A stretch of 64,000 bases of DNA from Methanospirillum stamsii (GCF_046244385.1 NZ_CP176366.1:434001-498000), one strand, 5' to 3'. Shown: positions 53,440 to 63,722, counted from the first letter of the stretch. Notes: generated by a model from the sequence alone, not told the origin. Translations and numbers: made by a program.

Positions 53440-55374
53440 ATGCTCTCAAACGTAAGATACATGGAGCTGCTCATCTTCCTGATACTCTTTCCTCTTCTGA
53501 TTGCCGGCCTGATTACTCTCATTCACGGTGAAAATTTCAGAAGGGGAGCGGTAATTTGTGGAGCAGTCCTCGTGGGGATTGCATCACTTTTTGCACTTAT
53601 GGGAAGTGTCACCAGTCATCCGATATTTTACTCTGTTCCGGTTGGTATCATAGGGATACTCATCTTTATCGGTGACATTGCCATAAGCGGGTATATCATA
53701 TTCGTAAGTACTAAAGCCAGACAATATCTTGTCACAGCCATAACCATCATTCAGCTCATCCTCCTTTGTGCAGTTGAATACCTTGCACTATCGGATCATG
53801 CAACAATTCCGGAACTGTTCCTGGATCAGCTTTCTGGAATCATGGCTGCAATCATTGGCATTATAGGTGGTCTGATATGCGTATATGCACTCGGATATAT
53901 GCGTGAATACCATACAGAACACCCGGAAAGACCGGATAAGAGGCCACAGTTCTTTGGAATCATGTTTCTTTTCCTGTCGGCCATGTTTGGCGTGGTATTC
54001 TCCAACAACCTGCTATGGCTATTTTTCTTCTGGGAAATCACCACCTTATGTTCATATCTTCTCATCCGTTACCCGGAGACTGATGAAGCCATTAAAAATG
54101 CATTCAGGGCTCTTCTCTTTAATCTTGTCGGGGGTGCATGTATCCCCATCGCGTTCATTGTGATTTTTCTGTCCCATGGATCTGACCTCATCGGTCTTCA
54201 TGAACTGGTGGTTGCAGGACCGGGAATTGCGCTCATTCCGGCTGGACTCATTGGAATCGCTGGCCTCGCGAAATCTGCACAATTCCCCTTTTCATCCTGG
54301 CTTGTGGGAGCAATGGTTGCACCAACCCCGGTATCTGCCCTTCTTCACTCCAGCACAATGGTAAAAGCAGGAGTGTATATTATTGCCCGATTTGCCCCGG
54401 TCTTTGAAGGGCAACTCATCGGAATTCTGATAGCACTGATTGGAGGTGTCACCTTCCTTGCTGCATCAGCGATTGCAATATCTCAAAGCAATGCAAAGAA
54501 AGTCCTCGCTTATTCAACTATTGCAAACCTGGGTCTTATCGTTGCATGTTGTGGTGTCGGAACTGCAGAAGCGCTATGGGCAGCAATACTCCTCATAATA
54601 TTCCACGCAATCGCAAAATCCCTGCTCTTCCTCTCTGTTGGAACTGTTGAACATCAGATTCACAGCAGGGATATTGAAGATATGACCGGACTTGTTACAA
54701 AAATGCCAAGAATTACCATGATAATTCTGATTGGAATTGCTGGTATGTTTCTTGCACCGTTCGGAATGCTCATTTCTAAATGGGCCTCCCTTCATGCCTT
54801 TGTAGAATCTGTTCCCCCGTTCGGAATTCTCCTGGTCATCATCATCGCATATGGAAGTGGCATTACAGCATTTTTCTGGGCTAAATGGATGGGAAAACTC
54901 ATCGCTGTAGGAGAGCCACAGCAAAAAGACGAATCACACATCCCAAAATCTGAAAAAAATATCCTCTATATCCTGTCTGCCCTAACGATAGGGGTCTGTT
55001 TTGGTTTTCCCATAATATCATGGTACCTGATAGAACCCTGGCTACAGAACATCTACCAGTCAGTTACAGAACTAATCTCCCTCAGCAATATCGAGATCAT
55101 GTTCATGATGCTGTTTTTAGTGCTTATTATGCCATTTTCACTCGCCAGGTTCTCCCGGTCTGCTTCACGGGTTCCCCGGTACTTATGCGGTATTCCGGAA
55201 AGCAGGAGCACGGAATTTATTGGCAGTTGTGGAATAACAAGAGAGATTGAACTCTCAAATTATTACCTGGACAAAATATTTGGTGAAGAACGCCTCTCCC
55301 GGATAAGTGTGGGAATTGGCATCTTCCTGATTGTCCTGATTCTGAATATCATTATTGTCGGAGGTGGCCTGTGA
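53440..55374 (+). CDS. echA: Ech hydrogenase subunit A (antiporter-like)
   Basis: 644 residues with about 14-16 membrane helices, in the NuoL/MrpA/Ech-A proton-translocation family. Visible are FFFWEITTLCSYLLIRYPET near 190, LAKSAQFPFSSWLVGAMVAP near 276 and LLHSSTMVKAGVYII near 305, with the conserved Lys and Glu of the ion channel. It couples H2/ferredoxin chemistry to ion flow across the membrane. ATG 53440, or ATG 53461 which would remove seven residues. The last codons overlap echB (GTGA). First gene of six. Confidence 0.92.
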   Translation: MLSNVRYMELLIFLILFPLLIAGLITLIHGENFRRGAVICGAVLVGIASLFALMGSVTSHPIFYSVPVGIIGILIFIGDIAISGYIIFVSTKARQYLVTAITIIQLILLCAVEYLALSDHATIPELFLDQLSGIMAAIIGIIGGLICVYALGYMREYHTEHPERPDKRPQFFGIMFLFLSAMFGVVFSNNLLWLFFFWEITTLCSYLLIRYPETDEAIKNAFRALLFNLVGGACIPIAFIVIFLSHGSDLIGLHELVVAGPGIALIPAGLIGIAGLAKSAQFPFSSWLVGAMVAPTPVSALLHSSTMVKAGVYIIARFAPVFEGQLIGILIALIGGVTFLAASAIAISQSNAKKVLAYSTIANLGLIVACCGVGTAEALWAAILLIIFHAIAKSLLFLSVGTVEHQIHSRDIEDMTGLVTKMPRITMIILIGIAGMFLAPFGMLISKWASLHAFVESVPPFGILLVIIIAYGSGITAFFWAKWMGKLIAVGEPQQKDESHIPKSEKNILYILSALTIGVCFGFPIISWYLIEPWLQNIYQSVTELISLSNIEIMFMMLFLVLIMPFSLARFSRSASRVPRYLCGIPESRSTEFIGSCGITREIELSNYYLDKIFGEERLSRISVGIGIFLIVLILNIIIVGGGL

Positions 55375-56219
55375 ACCCGTTCCTTGCAGCAGCAGTATTT
55401 ATCATCCTTGCACCGGTTGTAGGCATACTTATCACCGGACTGGATCGTATCCTGACCGCACGTATGCAGGGACGGGTAGGACCACCAGTCCTTCAGCCCT
55501 GGTATGATATCAGAAAGTTGATACAGAAAAAGCAGGTGGCAGTCTGGGGAGCACAGAGCTTTTTCATCTTCTGTTATCTGATCTTCATCATCTTCACCGG
55601 TGCTCTCTTCTTTGCCGGAGGGGACATCCTGCTGGTAATATTTGCATTCACCCTGGCCCATGTCTTCCTGGTTCTTGGTGCGTACGTTTCATTTTCACCA
55701 TATGCCCACATTGGAGCCGAGCGTGAACTTATCCAGCTGATGGCGGTAGAACCAATGATTATCATTGCAGCCATCGGCCTGTACCAGGTAAATGACTCCT
55801 TCCTCATCGGAGAGATGGCAGATCATCCCGGAATGCCCATTCTTCTCCTTCCCGGAGTATTTTTAGGGTTTATCTATATCCTGACATTTAAACTGAGAAA
55901 ATCACCCTTTGATCTGGCAACGTCACACCATGCCCATCAGGAACTGGTAAAAGGAAGTACCACGGAGTTTTCAGGCAGAACCCTTGCGATGGTAGAACTT
56001 GCCCATATCTATGAGCTCGTCGTGATGCTCGGGTTTATCTGGCTCTTCTTTGGTGCTAATCTCATCCTGTGTGCACTCGCAATTGTTGTCATCATGTTCC
56101 TTGAAATTCTCGTTGACAACTGCACCTCAAGAGTAAGGTGGCAGGATGCCATGATCAGTGCATGGTTTGTCACCCTTGTAGCCGGAGCAGGAAATATATT
56201 TGCACTTTCAATCATGTGA
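55371..56219 (+). CDS. echB: Ech hydrogenase subunit B (NuoH-like)
   Basis: 282 residues, about eight membrane helices. The NuoH/HycD signature is LDRILTARMQGRVGPPVLQP near 24 and AHIGAERELIQLMAVEPM near 111. It anchors the hydrogenase module in the membrane, linking EchC/E to EchA. Its GTG start overlaps the echA stop. The echC start is five bp past its stop. Confidence 0.93.
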   Translation: MNPFLAAAVFIILAPVVGILITGLDRILTARMQGRVGPPVLQPWYDIRKLIQKKQVAVWGAQSFFIFCYLIFIIFTGALFFAGGDILLVIFAFTLAHVFLVLGAYVSFSPYAHIGAERELIQLMAVEPMIIIAAIGLYQVNDSFLIGEMADHPGMPILLLPGVFLGFIYILTFKLRKSPFDLATSHHAHQELVKGSTTEFSGRTLAMVELAHIYELVVMLGFIWLFFGANLILCALAIVVIMFLEILVDNCTSRVRWQDAMISAWFVTLVAGAGNIFALSIM

Positions 56220-56224
56220 GAATT

Positions 56225-56671
56225 ATGTCATACCTACAGAAATCACCCTGGATAATTCATTATGATGCCTCAAGCTGCAATGGCTGTGACATTGAAGTAC
56301 TGGCCTGTCTGACACCACTTTATGATGTTGAGCGGTTTGGAATTCTCAACACAGGAAATCCGAAACATGCCGATATCTTTGTAATCACTGGCGGCGTCAA
56401 TGAAATCAACAAGGAAGTTGTGAAAAACATTTATGATCAAATGCCCCACCCGAAGGTCGTCGTTGCCGTTGGTATCTGTGCATGTTCCGGCGGGGTATTC
56501 AAAGAATGCTATAATATTTCGGGTGGTGTTGCAACCGTCATACCCGTTGATATTTATGTACCCGGATGTGCAGCACGACCCGAATCTATCATCGATGGTA
56601 TCGTGCAGGCTCTTTCCATCCTGGAACAGAAAAGAAACAGTATGAAAACCGGTGTGGAGGGAACAGCATGA
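56225..56671 (+). CDS. echC: Ech hydrogenase subunit C (small subunit, NuoB-like)
   Basis: 148 residues from ATG 56225. The proximal [4Fe-4S] cluster ligands are seen: SSCNGCDIEVLAC near 16-28, GICACSGG near 88, and YVPGCAARPESI near 117. It passes electrons between EchF and the NiFe site in EchE. It overlaps echD by ATGA. Confidence 0.94.
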   Translation: MSYLQKSPWIIHYDASSCNGCDIEVLACLTPLYDVERFGILNTGNPKHADIFVITGGVNEINKEVVKNIYDQMPHPKVVVAVGICACSGGVFKECYNISGGVATVIPVDIYVPGCAARPESIIDGIVQALSILEQKRNSMKTGVEGTA

Positions 56672-57057
56672 AACAGCCGGATCAAAAAGTTGAGACAATT
56701 CAGGTGGAAGAACTTATTCATCGGGTTCACAGTTTCCATGACGATGGATATCGACTCGTTCAGATAAGTTGTGCACAGGAAGGAGATGCATTTGAGGTGA
56801 CCTATAGCTTTGATAAAAATCTCAGTATTTCTCATATCCGGATCCCTGCAACCCCTGAAAACCCGATTCCAAGTATATCAAAAATTTACCTTGCCTCATT
56901 TGTGTATGAAAATGAAATCGCGGATCTCTTTGGAATCCCATTCAGCGGGATTGCAATCGATTATAAAGGGACCTTTTTCAGAACCAGCGTACCCCATCCG
57001 TTTGGCACATCCCAGATAACAGTGGTGAAAAAGAAACCGGAGGAGCAGCATGAGTAA
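56668..57057 (+). CDS. echD: Ech hydrogenase subunit D (NuoC-like)
   Basis: 129 residues from ATG 56668. NuoC/HycE-N-like soluble subunit; the segment IPSISKIYLASFVYENEIAD then LFGIPFSGIAIDYKG near 75-110 contains the family-conserved E..D.FGI pattern. No metal ligands. Overlaps echC by 4 bp and echE by 8 bp. Confidence 0.9.
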   Translation: MKQPDQKVETIQVEELIHRVHSFHDDGYRLVQISCAQEGDAFEVTYSFDKNLSISHIRIPATPENPIPSISKIYLASFVYENEIADLFGIPFSGIAIDYKGTFFRTSVPHPFGTSQITVVKKKPEEQHE

Positions 57058-58129
57058 AAAAATAATTGTCCCGTTCGGACCACAGCACCCGGTACTTCCT
57101 GAACCAATTCACCTGGACCTTGTCCTTGAAGATGAACGGGTCATTGAAGCAATTCCTTCAATCGGATATGTGCACCGTGGCCTTGAAAAACTGGTAGAAA
57201 AACGGGATTATAAGGATTATGTCTTCATATCAGAACGTATCTGTGGGATTTGCAGTTTTATTCATGGAGCAACCTATTGCCAGGCGGTAGAGCAGGTAAT
57301 GGGCGTTGAAATTCCACGCCGTGCTGAGTTCCTTCGTGCCATCTGGTCAGAATATTCACGTATGCATAGTCACCTTCTCTGGCTTGGATGTTTTGCAGAC
57401 AGCATGGGGTATGAAAACCTCTTTATGGACTGTTGGAAAGTCAGGGAAAAGATTCTTGATGTTCTTGAACGAACAACCGGCGGCCGGGTCATACAGGGAG
57501 TCAACCGGGTAGGTGGTGTCAGCAGGGACATGGATAAAGAAGAATTAAACAGGATTAAGAGCGAGATCCCTGGATTAAGGGCAGACTATGTTGAACTGAC
57601 CCGCATCTTTGACGAAGACCTGACCGTTCAGTCGAGGACAAAAGGAATTGGCATGCTTCCAAAAGATACAGCATGGGAACTTGGAGCAGTAGGCCCTACA
57701 ATCAGGGGCAGTGGACATGCAGTTGATGCCCGAATGACCGGATACGGTGCCTATGATGAACTGGACTTCAAACCGGTTGTCAGAACTGAAGGGGACTGTC
57801 ATGCCAGATGTATGGTACGGACAGGAGAACTTTTCACCTCATTAGATCTTATTGAGAACGCCATCGACCGGATACCGGAAGGAGATATTATTGTCCCGGT
57901 GAAGGGAAACCCGTCCGGAGAATACTATGCCCAGACAGAACAGCCACGGGGAGAAGTCATCCATTATGTAAAAGCAAATGGAAAGAAAAACCTGCTCCGT
58001 CACCGGGTCAGAACACCAACACTAGCAAATGTTCCTGCCCTTGTCCAGATGCTTGCCGGATGTGAACTCGCCGATGTGCCGGTTATCGTACTGACCATTG
58101 ATCCCTGTATCGGCTGTATGGAGCGGTGA
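57050..58129 (+). CDS. echE: Ech hydrogenase subunit E (NiFe large subunit)
   Basis: 359 residues. Both NiFe-binding Cys pairs are present: RICGICSFIHG (near 63-73) and DPCIGCMER at the C-terminus. This is therefore a true hydrogenase catalytic subunit, not a NuoD homologue that has lost the site. It ends three residues after the last Cys pair, without the C-terminal extension that is cleaved in many large subunits. Typical of Ech. Overlaps echD and echF. Confidence 0.95.
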   Translation: MSKKIIVPFGPQHPVLPEPIHLDLVLEDERVIEAIPSIGYVHRGLEKLVEKRDYKDYVFISERICGICSFIHGATYCQAVEQVMGVEIPRRAEFLRAIWSEYSRMHSHLLWLGCFADSMGYENLFMDCWKVREKILDVLERTTGGRVIQGVNRVGGVSRDMDKEELNRIKSEIPGLRADYVELTRIFDEDLTVQSRTKGIGMLPKDTAWELGAVGPTIRGSGHAVDARMTGYGAYDELDFKPVVRTEGDCHARCMVRTGELFTSLDLIENAIDRIPEGDIIVPVKGNPSGEYYAQTEQPRGEVIHYVKANGKKNLLRHRVRTPTLANVPALVQMLAGCELADVPVIVLTIDPCIGCMER

Positions 58130-58134
58130 TTCTC

Positions 58135-58497
58135 ATGAAAGTAGGAGTTATGGCCCTAAACGTCCTAAAAAACCTTATAAAAGGTCCAGCTACGATAAGA
58201 TATCCCTATCAGCCGGCAAAGGTGACGCCGGTAACCCGTGGCCACCTGGTTATCAATATTGAGAACTGTATTTTTTGTGGTCTTTGCAGAATGCATTGTC
58301 CGGCAGATGCCATTGAAGTAAACAAGCAGGAACGAACCTGGCAGCTCAATCAGTTCCAGTGTATTATCTGTGGAAACTGTGTGAGTTACTGCCCAAAAGA
58401 CTGTTTATCTATTAAGCAGACTTATCTTCCGCCTTCAGCATCGGCAACGTATGTTACAATTACAGGACCTGAACCGGAGACGAAAGAGAATCCATAA
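58135..58497 (+). CDS. echF: Ech hydrogenase subunit F (2[4Fe-4S] ferredoxin)
   Basis: About 120 residues from ATG 58135 (GTG 58126, which would overlap echE, and ATG 58147 are alternatives). The conserved leader LKNLIKGPATIRYPYQP precedes two cluster motifs, CIFCGLCRMHCPAD and CIICGNCVSYCPKDC. It takes electrons from, or gives them to, soluble ferredoxin. Last gene of the ech operon. In methanogens such as this, Ech probably drives ferredoxin reduction by H2 for biosynthesis, using the ion gradient. Confidence 0.92.
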   Translation: MKVGVMALNVLKNLIKGPATIRYPYQPAKVTPVTRGHLVINIENCIFCGLCRMHCPADAIEVNKQERTWQLNQFQCIICGNCVSYCPKDCLSIKQTYLPPSASATYVTITGPEPETKENP

Positions 58498-58511
58498 GAC
58501 CGAAAGGGTCT
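58497..58511 (+). terminator. Short hairpin at end of ech operon
   Basis: agacc - gaaag - ggtct immediately overlaps the last base of the echF stop. A T-rich stretch (cataacctctttt) follows about 12 bp later. The stem is short, so it is only a candidate terminator. Confidence 0.3.
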
Positions 58512-58740
58512 GATTATCTCTCATAACCTCTTTTGCCGGTTCTGGAAAGACCATTACCCATCAAGCAAAATTTTTCGGAGGGAATACTGAAACTCTCCGA
58601 TTCTTATATAAACTTTTTTGGCAGATATACCCTTTATTACCATAGCCAGATAATTGCTGGAAAATTATTGACAGTTCTATTCCTCTTGTATAGGACGAAA
58701 TTGTGCAGTTGTTTGTATCAGAATGTAAAAGGGATAACCG

Positions 58741-61602
58741 ATGATTGAATCTCTTGATGTAAGGACCCTGATCCTCATTCTTACTCTGGGCCATGCCATT
58801 GCTGCCCTTCTCCTCTTTTTTTCCACCCTAAAACGGGCACAGATCTACGATACTGTCTTCATGATCAGTATGGCCCTCCAGGCCGCCGGGTGGATGCTTC
58901 TCTTTTTCAGGGGGACAATATCAGATATTCTCTCGTTTTCCCTGGGCAACACGCTGATATTCTGCGGATTCTGTCTGGAAAACATCGCTCTTCTCTCCCT
59001 TGTCCGGACGGTTAACAAACACTGGCTCCAGTATTTTGCAGCAATTCTTGCCCTCTCCATTTTCATCATATGGCTCCCCCTCACCGGGCAGAACCAGAAT
59101 GTGGGGATCGTTTCATTTGTTATCCCGCTCTTTTTTCTCTTCCCAGGAGTTTTCCTCGTCTTCTCCTCTCCGCGACCAACGCCCCTGCAACAGTTCACCG
59201 GAAGCATCCTTCTCTTTTATAGTACTGCAGTCATAATCCGGGGCATATCTCTCCTTGTAGCAAAAGATTACAGCCTTCTAACGCCCACATTCTTCCAGAT
59301 CCTATTTTTATCCGGTCAGTTTGTTATAATGGCACTTGCATCTACGGGCTATATTCTTATAAGAAGGGAGATAGTGAGCTCAGATCTTGAGGATGAAATT
59401 TCAGATCGCCAGGTAATTGAAGAGGAAGTAAGAAGAAAATCAGATTTACTCAAGGAATGGGTAAAAGAGTTAAACTGCCTGTATGAAGTTTCACGCCTGA
59501 TTGAAACTACCCCACGGGATAAAGATCTATTCAGTGCATTGGTGAATGAAATTCCTGCGGGATGGAGATATCCAGACTTGACTTGTGCCAGAATTACCAT
59601 AAATAGCAGGGAATATCCCTCAAAAGGTTTTCAGACAAGTGGTATAAAACAGGAATCTGTCCTGACCATGTATGGTAAAACAGTTGGTTCCATTGAGGTC
59701 TTTTTTCTGGGAGATCCGACGATTTATGGAACAGAACCATTCCTCCCCGAAGAATCAAGTCTGATCATCGCTCTTGGTGAACGAATCAGCAGGATGATGG
59801 AACGCCATTGGTCAGAAGTAACACTCCGGGAGAGTGAGGAGCGGTTTCGCCGGCTCCTTTCCCGCTCATTCGATGCAGTAGTTATCCATCAGGATGGCAG
59901 GATCGTGATGGCTAACGATTCTGCGGTGCGTATTGTAGGAGCATCAAATCCAGATGATCTGATAGGGAAGCAGATTATCGACCTGGTTCATCCTGATTAT
60001 CGGCTGGCCGTTGCCGAGAGGGTACAGGAGATGCTCGCCTCAAAGGAGGGAACCGTGCCTCTCATGGAAGAGAAATTCCTCCGACTTGATGGGACTCCTA
60101 TCCCTGTTGCAGTCATGGCCACTGCAACACAGCATGAAGGAAGGCCGGCGGTCATAGTCGTGTTCCGTGATATCACCAGACAGAAAGAAGCAGAAAAAGC
60201 ACTTGAAACGGCAAACCAGTTTTCAGATACTATAATCGACAGTATACCGGGAATTTTTTATGTATTAGATGAACAGGGGCATTTTGTCCGGAGAAATCCA
60301 CACCACCAAATTATAACCGGTTATTCAGATGAAGAACTGCACAATATCACGGCTCTGGACACCATCGCACCTGATGACCGCGATTTAGTTGCCGGAATAA
60401 TCCAGAAGGTGTTTAGAGAGCAGGGTTTTACCACTACAACAGTAAACATCCTGACAAAAGACGGCAGAAAAATCCCTTACCTTCTGGGAGGTCTCACTAT
60501 GACGTTAGCCGGAAAGAAGTACCTGGTTGGTACCGGTATTGACATCACAAAACAGGTCCAGGCACAAGAGGCACTCCGGGAGAGCGAGGAGAAGTTCCGG
60601 ACAATGTTCGAAAATATCCAGGACTTCGTATATCGGGCCGATATGGACGGGAACTTCACTATGGTCAACCCGGCAGGAGTCCGGATGCTAGGGTATGAAT
60701 CAATGGACCAGATGATTGGTCTGCCAGTTACGGACGTATACGCGAACCCAGAAGACCGGAAAACCTTTTTAGATGCCTTAAGCCAGAACGGCTCGGTGTC
60801 CGGGTACCCAATCATCTTTAAATCCCGGAAAGGGACGAATCTTCACGTGATAGCCAGCAGCCACTTATATTATGACGAGAACGGTGTCCCTATTGGGGTG
60901 GAGGGTGTTCTTCATGATCTGACGGATCTGCACCGGGCAGAGGAAGGCTTACGGATGGCTAATCATAAACTCAACCTCCTCTCCTCAATCACCCGCCATG
61001 ATATTATGAACCAGCTCCAGGCACTTCATGGTTACATCCATCTCAGTACTGATTCACTTGAAAAGCCCGAGACGCTTGCCGACTATTTGGCCAAGGAAGA
61101 AATAATTGCCCTGAATATTCAACGACAGATAGAATTCACCAAAGATTATGAGGATCTGGGAGTAAAATCTCCGGTCTGGCAGGATGTTTCAAAGCTGCTC
61201 CACAATGTTTCACTGGCATTACAACTGCAGGATATTCGGTTGTTAATTGAATGCCCGGGTATTGAAATTTTTGCAGATCCTCTTCTTTATAAGGTTTTTT
61301 ACAATCTTACCGATAATGCACTTCATTATGGCGGTGGGAAGATGACAAGTATCCGCCTCTTTGCATACCCTCAAAGTGAGGATCTCATTCTTATCTTTGA
61401 GGATGATGGAGAAGGCATCAGTTTTGAAGATAAACAAAAACTCTTCACCAGAGGTTTCGGGAAACATACCGGCCTTGGACTCTTCCTTTCCCGGGAGATC
61501 CTCGCAATCACCGGTATCACGATAATTGAGAACGGTAAACCTGGAAACGGAGCCAGATTTGAGATAACGGTACCAAATGGGAAGTGGCGGGCTCTTCAGT
61601 GA
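58741..61602 (+). CDS. Membrane PAS-domain sensor histidine kinase
   Basis: 953 residues. About seven membrane helices (5-205) form a sensor or anchor. A short coiled coil and a GAF-like domain (about 245-350) follow, then three PAS domains (about 365-485, 490-610, 612-735). The phospho-acceptor region is SSITRHDIMNQLQALHGYIH near 755, a HisKA variant common in methanogen kinases. The HATPase domain has YNLTDNALHYGG near 857, EDDGEGIS near 883 and GLGLFLSREI near 908. No receiver is attached and no response regulator is adjacent. It lies 243 bp after echF on the same strand; regulation of ech is possible but untested. Confidence 0.88.
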   Translation: MIESLDVRTLILILTLGHAIAALLLFFSTLKRAQIYDTVFMISMALQAAGWMLLFFRGTISDILSFSLGNTLIFCGFCLENIALLSLVRTVNKHWLQYFAAILALSIFIIWLPLTGQNQNVGIVSFVIPLFFLFPGVFLVFSSPRPTPLQQFTGSILLFYSTAVIIRGISLLVAKDYSLLTPTFFQILFLSGQFVIMALASTGYILIRREIVSSDLEDEISDRQVIEEEVRRKSDLLKEWVKELNCLYEVSRLIETTPRDKDLFSALVNEIPAGWRYPDLTCARITINSREYPSKGFQTSGIKQESVLTMYGKTVGSIEVFFLGDPTIYGTEPFLPEESSLIIALGERISRMMERHWSEVTLRESEERFRRLLSRSFDAVVIHQDGRIVMANDSAVRIVGASNPDDLIGKQIIDLVHPDYRLAVAERVQEMLASKEGTVPLMEEKFLRLDGTPIPVAVMATATQHEGRPAVIVVFRDITRQKEAEKALETANQFSDTIIDSIPGIFYVLDEQGHFVRRNPHHQIITGYSDEELHNITALDTIAPDDRDLVAGIIQKVFREQGFTTTTVNILTKDGRKIPYLLGGLTMTLAGKKYLVGTGIDITKQVQAQEALRESEEKFRTMFENIQDFVYRADMDGNFTMVNPAGVRMLGYESMDQMIGLPVTDVYANPEDRKTFLDALSQNGSVSGYPIIFKSRKGTNLHVIASSHLYYDENGVPIGVEGVLHDLTDLHRAEEGLRMANHKLNLLSSITRHDIMNQLQALHGYIHLSTDSLEKPETLADYLAKEEIIALNIQRQIEFTKDYEDLGVKSPVWQDVSKLLHNVSLALQLQDIRLLIECPGIEIFADPLLYKVFYNLTDNALHYGGGKMTSIRLFAYPQSEDLILIFEDDGEGISFEDKQKLFTRGFGKHTGLGLFLSREILAITGITIIENGKPGNGARFEITVPNGKWRALQ

Positions 61603-61660
61603 TGATTGTTTCATTGTTTTCATCACTAGGACTAATGTCCGGAAATCATTTTTTTTTTGG

Positions 61661-62317
61661 TTACGAGACAGAAGCCATTAATTTTTTCTTTTTCTTCCGT
61701 TCAATCAGTTTTTTTACTTTTTTCAGCCTGAACAGATCCTCCCGTTCCCGTTCCTCGATACTGAACCGGATATACTTTGCCTGCTCTTTAAGTTCCGGAA
61801 TGATTATCTGATCAAGAGCATTAACCCTTCTCCGGTTCATCTGAATCTCATTTCCAAGCCGCCGAAGCGTGGTTTCTGTCTCAGCGAGACGGATGATCAT
61901 ATCCATCTCGGCTTCAAACTTCTCAGCAGCCTCATTGATCCTACTGCTTGTCCCGATAAGACCATACCCCCGTTCCATCACATTCAAAGCAACACTCTTC
62001 TTCTGAATAACCGGAACCGGAACACCCATGATATTTTTTCCGGCAATATCTACCATTATCTGCCGTTTTGTTGCATATGAAGCGGATTTTACCGCGACCG
62101 GATCATCCACGGCCTCTGCAACGAGGAGAGCTAGATCTGCCTCTATGGCAAGCTGTTCAAGCCCTTCCCTGGACTCGGAAAAGTTGACCATTATCTTAAA
62201 AAATTCCTGAATAAGTGCCTCCATTTTTTCCTTGAGAAGGTCACGACCCTGCTCTGCCAGCAAAATCTGGGACCGTTTCTTCATCAATTCCATCCGGGTC
62301 GGATGCACCTGTTCCAT
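61661..62317 (-). CDS. atpD: A-type ATP synthase subunit D
   Basis: 218 residues, highly helical. N-terminal VHPTRMELMKKRSQILLAEQ and C-terminal RRLGNEIQMNRRRVNALDQI are the hallmark segments of the central-stalk D subunit, which transmits rotation between head and membrane rotor. It ends with a very basic tail (IERKKKKKLMASVS). It begins 4 bp after atpB. Last gene of the visible ATP synthase operon. Confidence 0.93.
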   Translation of the reverse strand: MEQVHPTRMELMKKRSQILLAEQGRDLLKEKMEALIQEFFKIMVNFSESREGLEQLAIEADLALLVAEAVDDPVAVKSASYATKRQIMVDIAGKNIMGVPVPVIQKKSVALNVMERGYGLIGTSSRINEAAEKFEAEMDMIIRLAETETTLRRLGNEIQMNRRRVNALDQIIIPELKEQAKYIRFSIEEREREDLFRLKKVKKLIERKKKKKLMASVS

Positions 62318-62321
62318 GAAA

Positions 62322-63722
62322 TTATCCTCCGGAAATAATAAGAGTCCGGTATTTTTCGATATATTCTTCTTTTATCCGCTTGAGTGCTTCATCAGGGAGA
62401 AGACCGAAGAGTTCCCAGGCAACCTGAAGGGTTGTCTCAATGCTCCGATCAACATTGCCCTGGGAAATAAACCGTTTCTCAAAATGATCTGCAAACTTCA
62501 GGTAATTCCGGTCAAGGTCCGATAGAGCTTCTTCTCCGACAATGGCAACAAGCCTTCGAAGGTCTCTGCCATAAGCATAAGAAGCATACAGCTGATCTGC
62601 AACATTACGGTGGTCTTCACGGGTCTTATCCGGACCGATGCCAAGGTTCATGAGCCGTGAAAGACAGGGGAGAGCATCTATGGGAGGATTTATTCCCTTC
62701 CTGAAGAGATCACGTGAAAGAACGATCTGGCCTTCAGTGATGTAACCCGTGAGGTCCGGAACCGGATGGGTGATATCATCGTCAGGCATGGTCAGGATGG
62801 GAATCTGGGTGATAGAACCACTGCATCCTTTTATCCTGCCTGCCCGTTCATAAATTGTTGCAAGGTCGGTATACATATACCCGGGATACCCCCTCCGTCC
62901 GGGGATCTCTTCCCGTGCAGTTGAGATCTCACGGAGGGCATCGCAGTAATTGGTCATGTCGGTCAGGATGACAAGAACTTGAAGATTATGGGTATATGCA
63001 AGAAACTCTGCTGCTGTAAGAGCACACCGGGGTGTTGCAATCCGTTCTATGGTCGGATCATCTGCAAGGTTGAGGAAGAAAACTACCCGTTCAAGGGCAC
63101 CACTCTCCTCAAACTCTTTCATGAAAAACGATGCTTCCTTGTAGGTAATTCCCATCGCTGCGAAAACAACGGCAAAGTTTTCTCCTTCTCCAAGTACTTT
63201 TGCCTGTTTGGCAATCTGTGCTGCAAGCAGGTTTGCAGGAAGACCTGCACCGGAGAAGATAGGAAGTTTCTGCCCTCTTACAAGGGTATTTAATGCATCA
63301 ATCGCGGATATTCCGGTCTGGATAAACTCTGCAGGTTTATCACGGGAATAGGGATTAATTGGCATTCCGGCAATGTCGAGTCTTGCTTCAGGGATAATTG
63401 CAGGCCCTTCATCACGTGGCCTTCCAACCCCGTCAAGTACTCTGCCGAGCATATCAAGCGAAACGTCAATATGAGGAGACTGCCCGGTAAAGCGAACCGT
63501 TGTCACATCACTGTCTATACCCCTTGTTCCTTCAAAGACCTGAACAATGGCAATATCTTCAGAAATATCAAGGATCTGCCCGGTTCGTGTCTCACCATCA
63601 GGAAGTGTTATCTGTGCCGTTTCTCCAAAAGAAATCTGTTTTGGACGCTCAACAAAGATAAGAGGGCCGGACACATAATTTACCGTCTGATAATCAACGG
63701 TAATCAGGCTGCCGTGCTGCAT
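62322..63722 (-). CDS. atpB: A-type ATP synthase subunit B
   Basis: 466 residues, normal length. The non-catalytic B subunit of the A1 head: GQKLPIFSGAGLPANLLAAQ occupies the degenerate P-loop position near 149-168, and LFVERPKQISFGE, LGRVLDGVGRPRD and MPDDDITHPVPDLTGYITEG are family blocks. It lacks a functional Walker A, as expected for B. Its ATG 63722 overlaps the atpA stop by 19 bp, so the subunits are translationally coupled. Confidence 0.95.
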   Translation of the reverse strand: MQHGSLITVDYQTVNYVSGPLIFVERPKQISFGETAQITLPDGETRTGQILDISEDIAIVQVFEGTRGIDSDVTTVRFTGQSPHIDVSLDMLGRVLDGVGRPRDEGPAIIPEARLDIAGMPINPYSRDKPAEFIQTGISAIDALNTLVRGQKLPIFSGAGLPANLLAAQIAKQAKVLGEGENFAVVFAAMGITYKEASFFMKEFEESGALERVVFFLNLADDPTIERIATPRCALTAAEFLAYTHNLQVLVILTDMTNYCDALREISTAREEIPGRRGYPGYMYTDLATIYERAGRIKGCSGSITQIPILTMPDDDITHPVPDLTGYITEGQIVLSRDLFRKGINPPIDALPCLSRLMNLGIGPDKTREDHRNVADQLYASYAYGRDLRRLVAIVGEEALSDLDRNYLKFADHFEKRFISQGNVDRSIETTLQVAWELFGLLPDEALKRIKEEYIEKYRTLIISGG

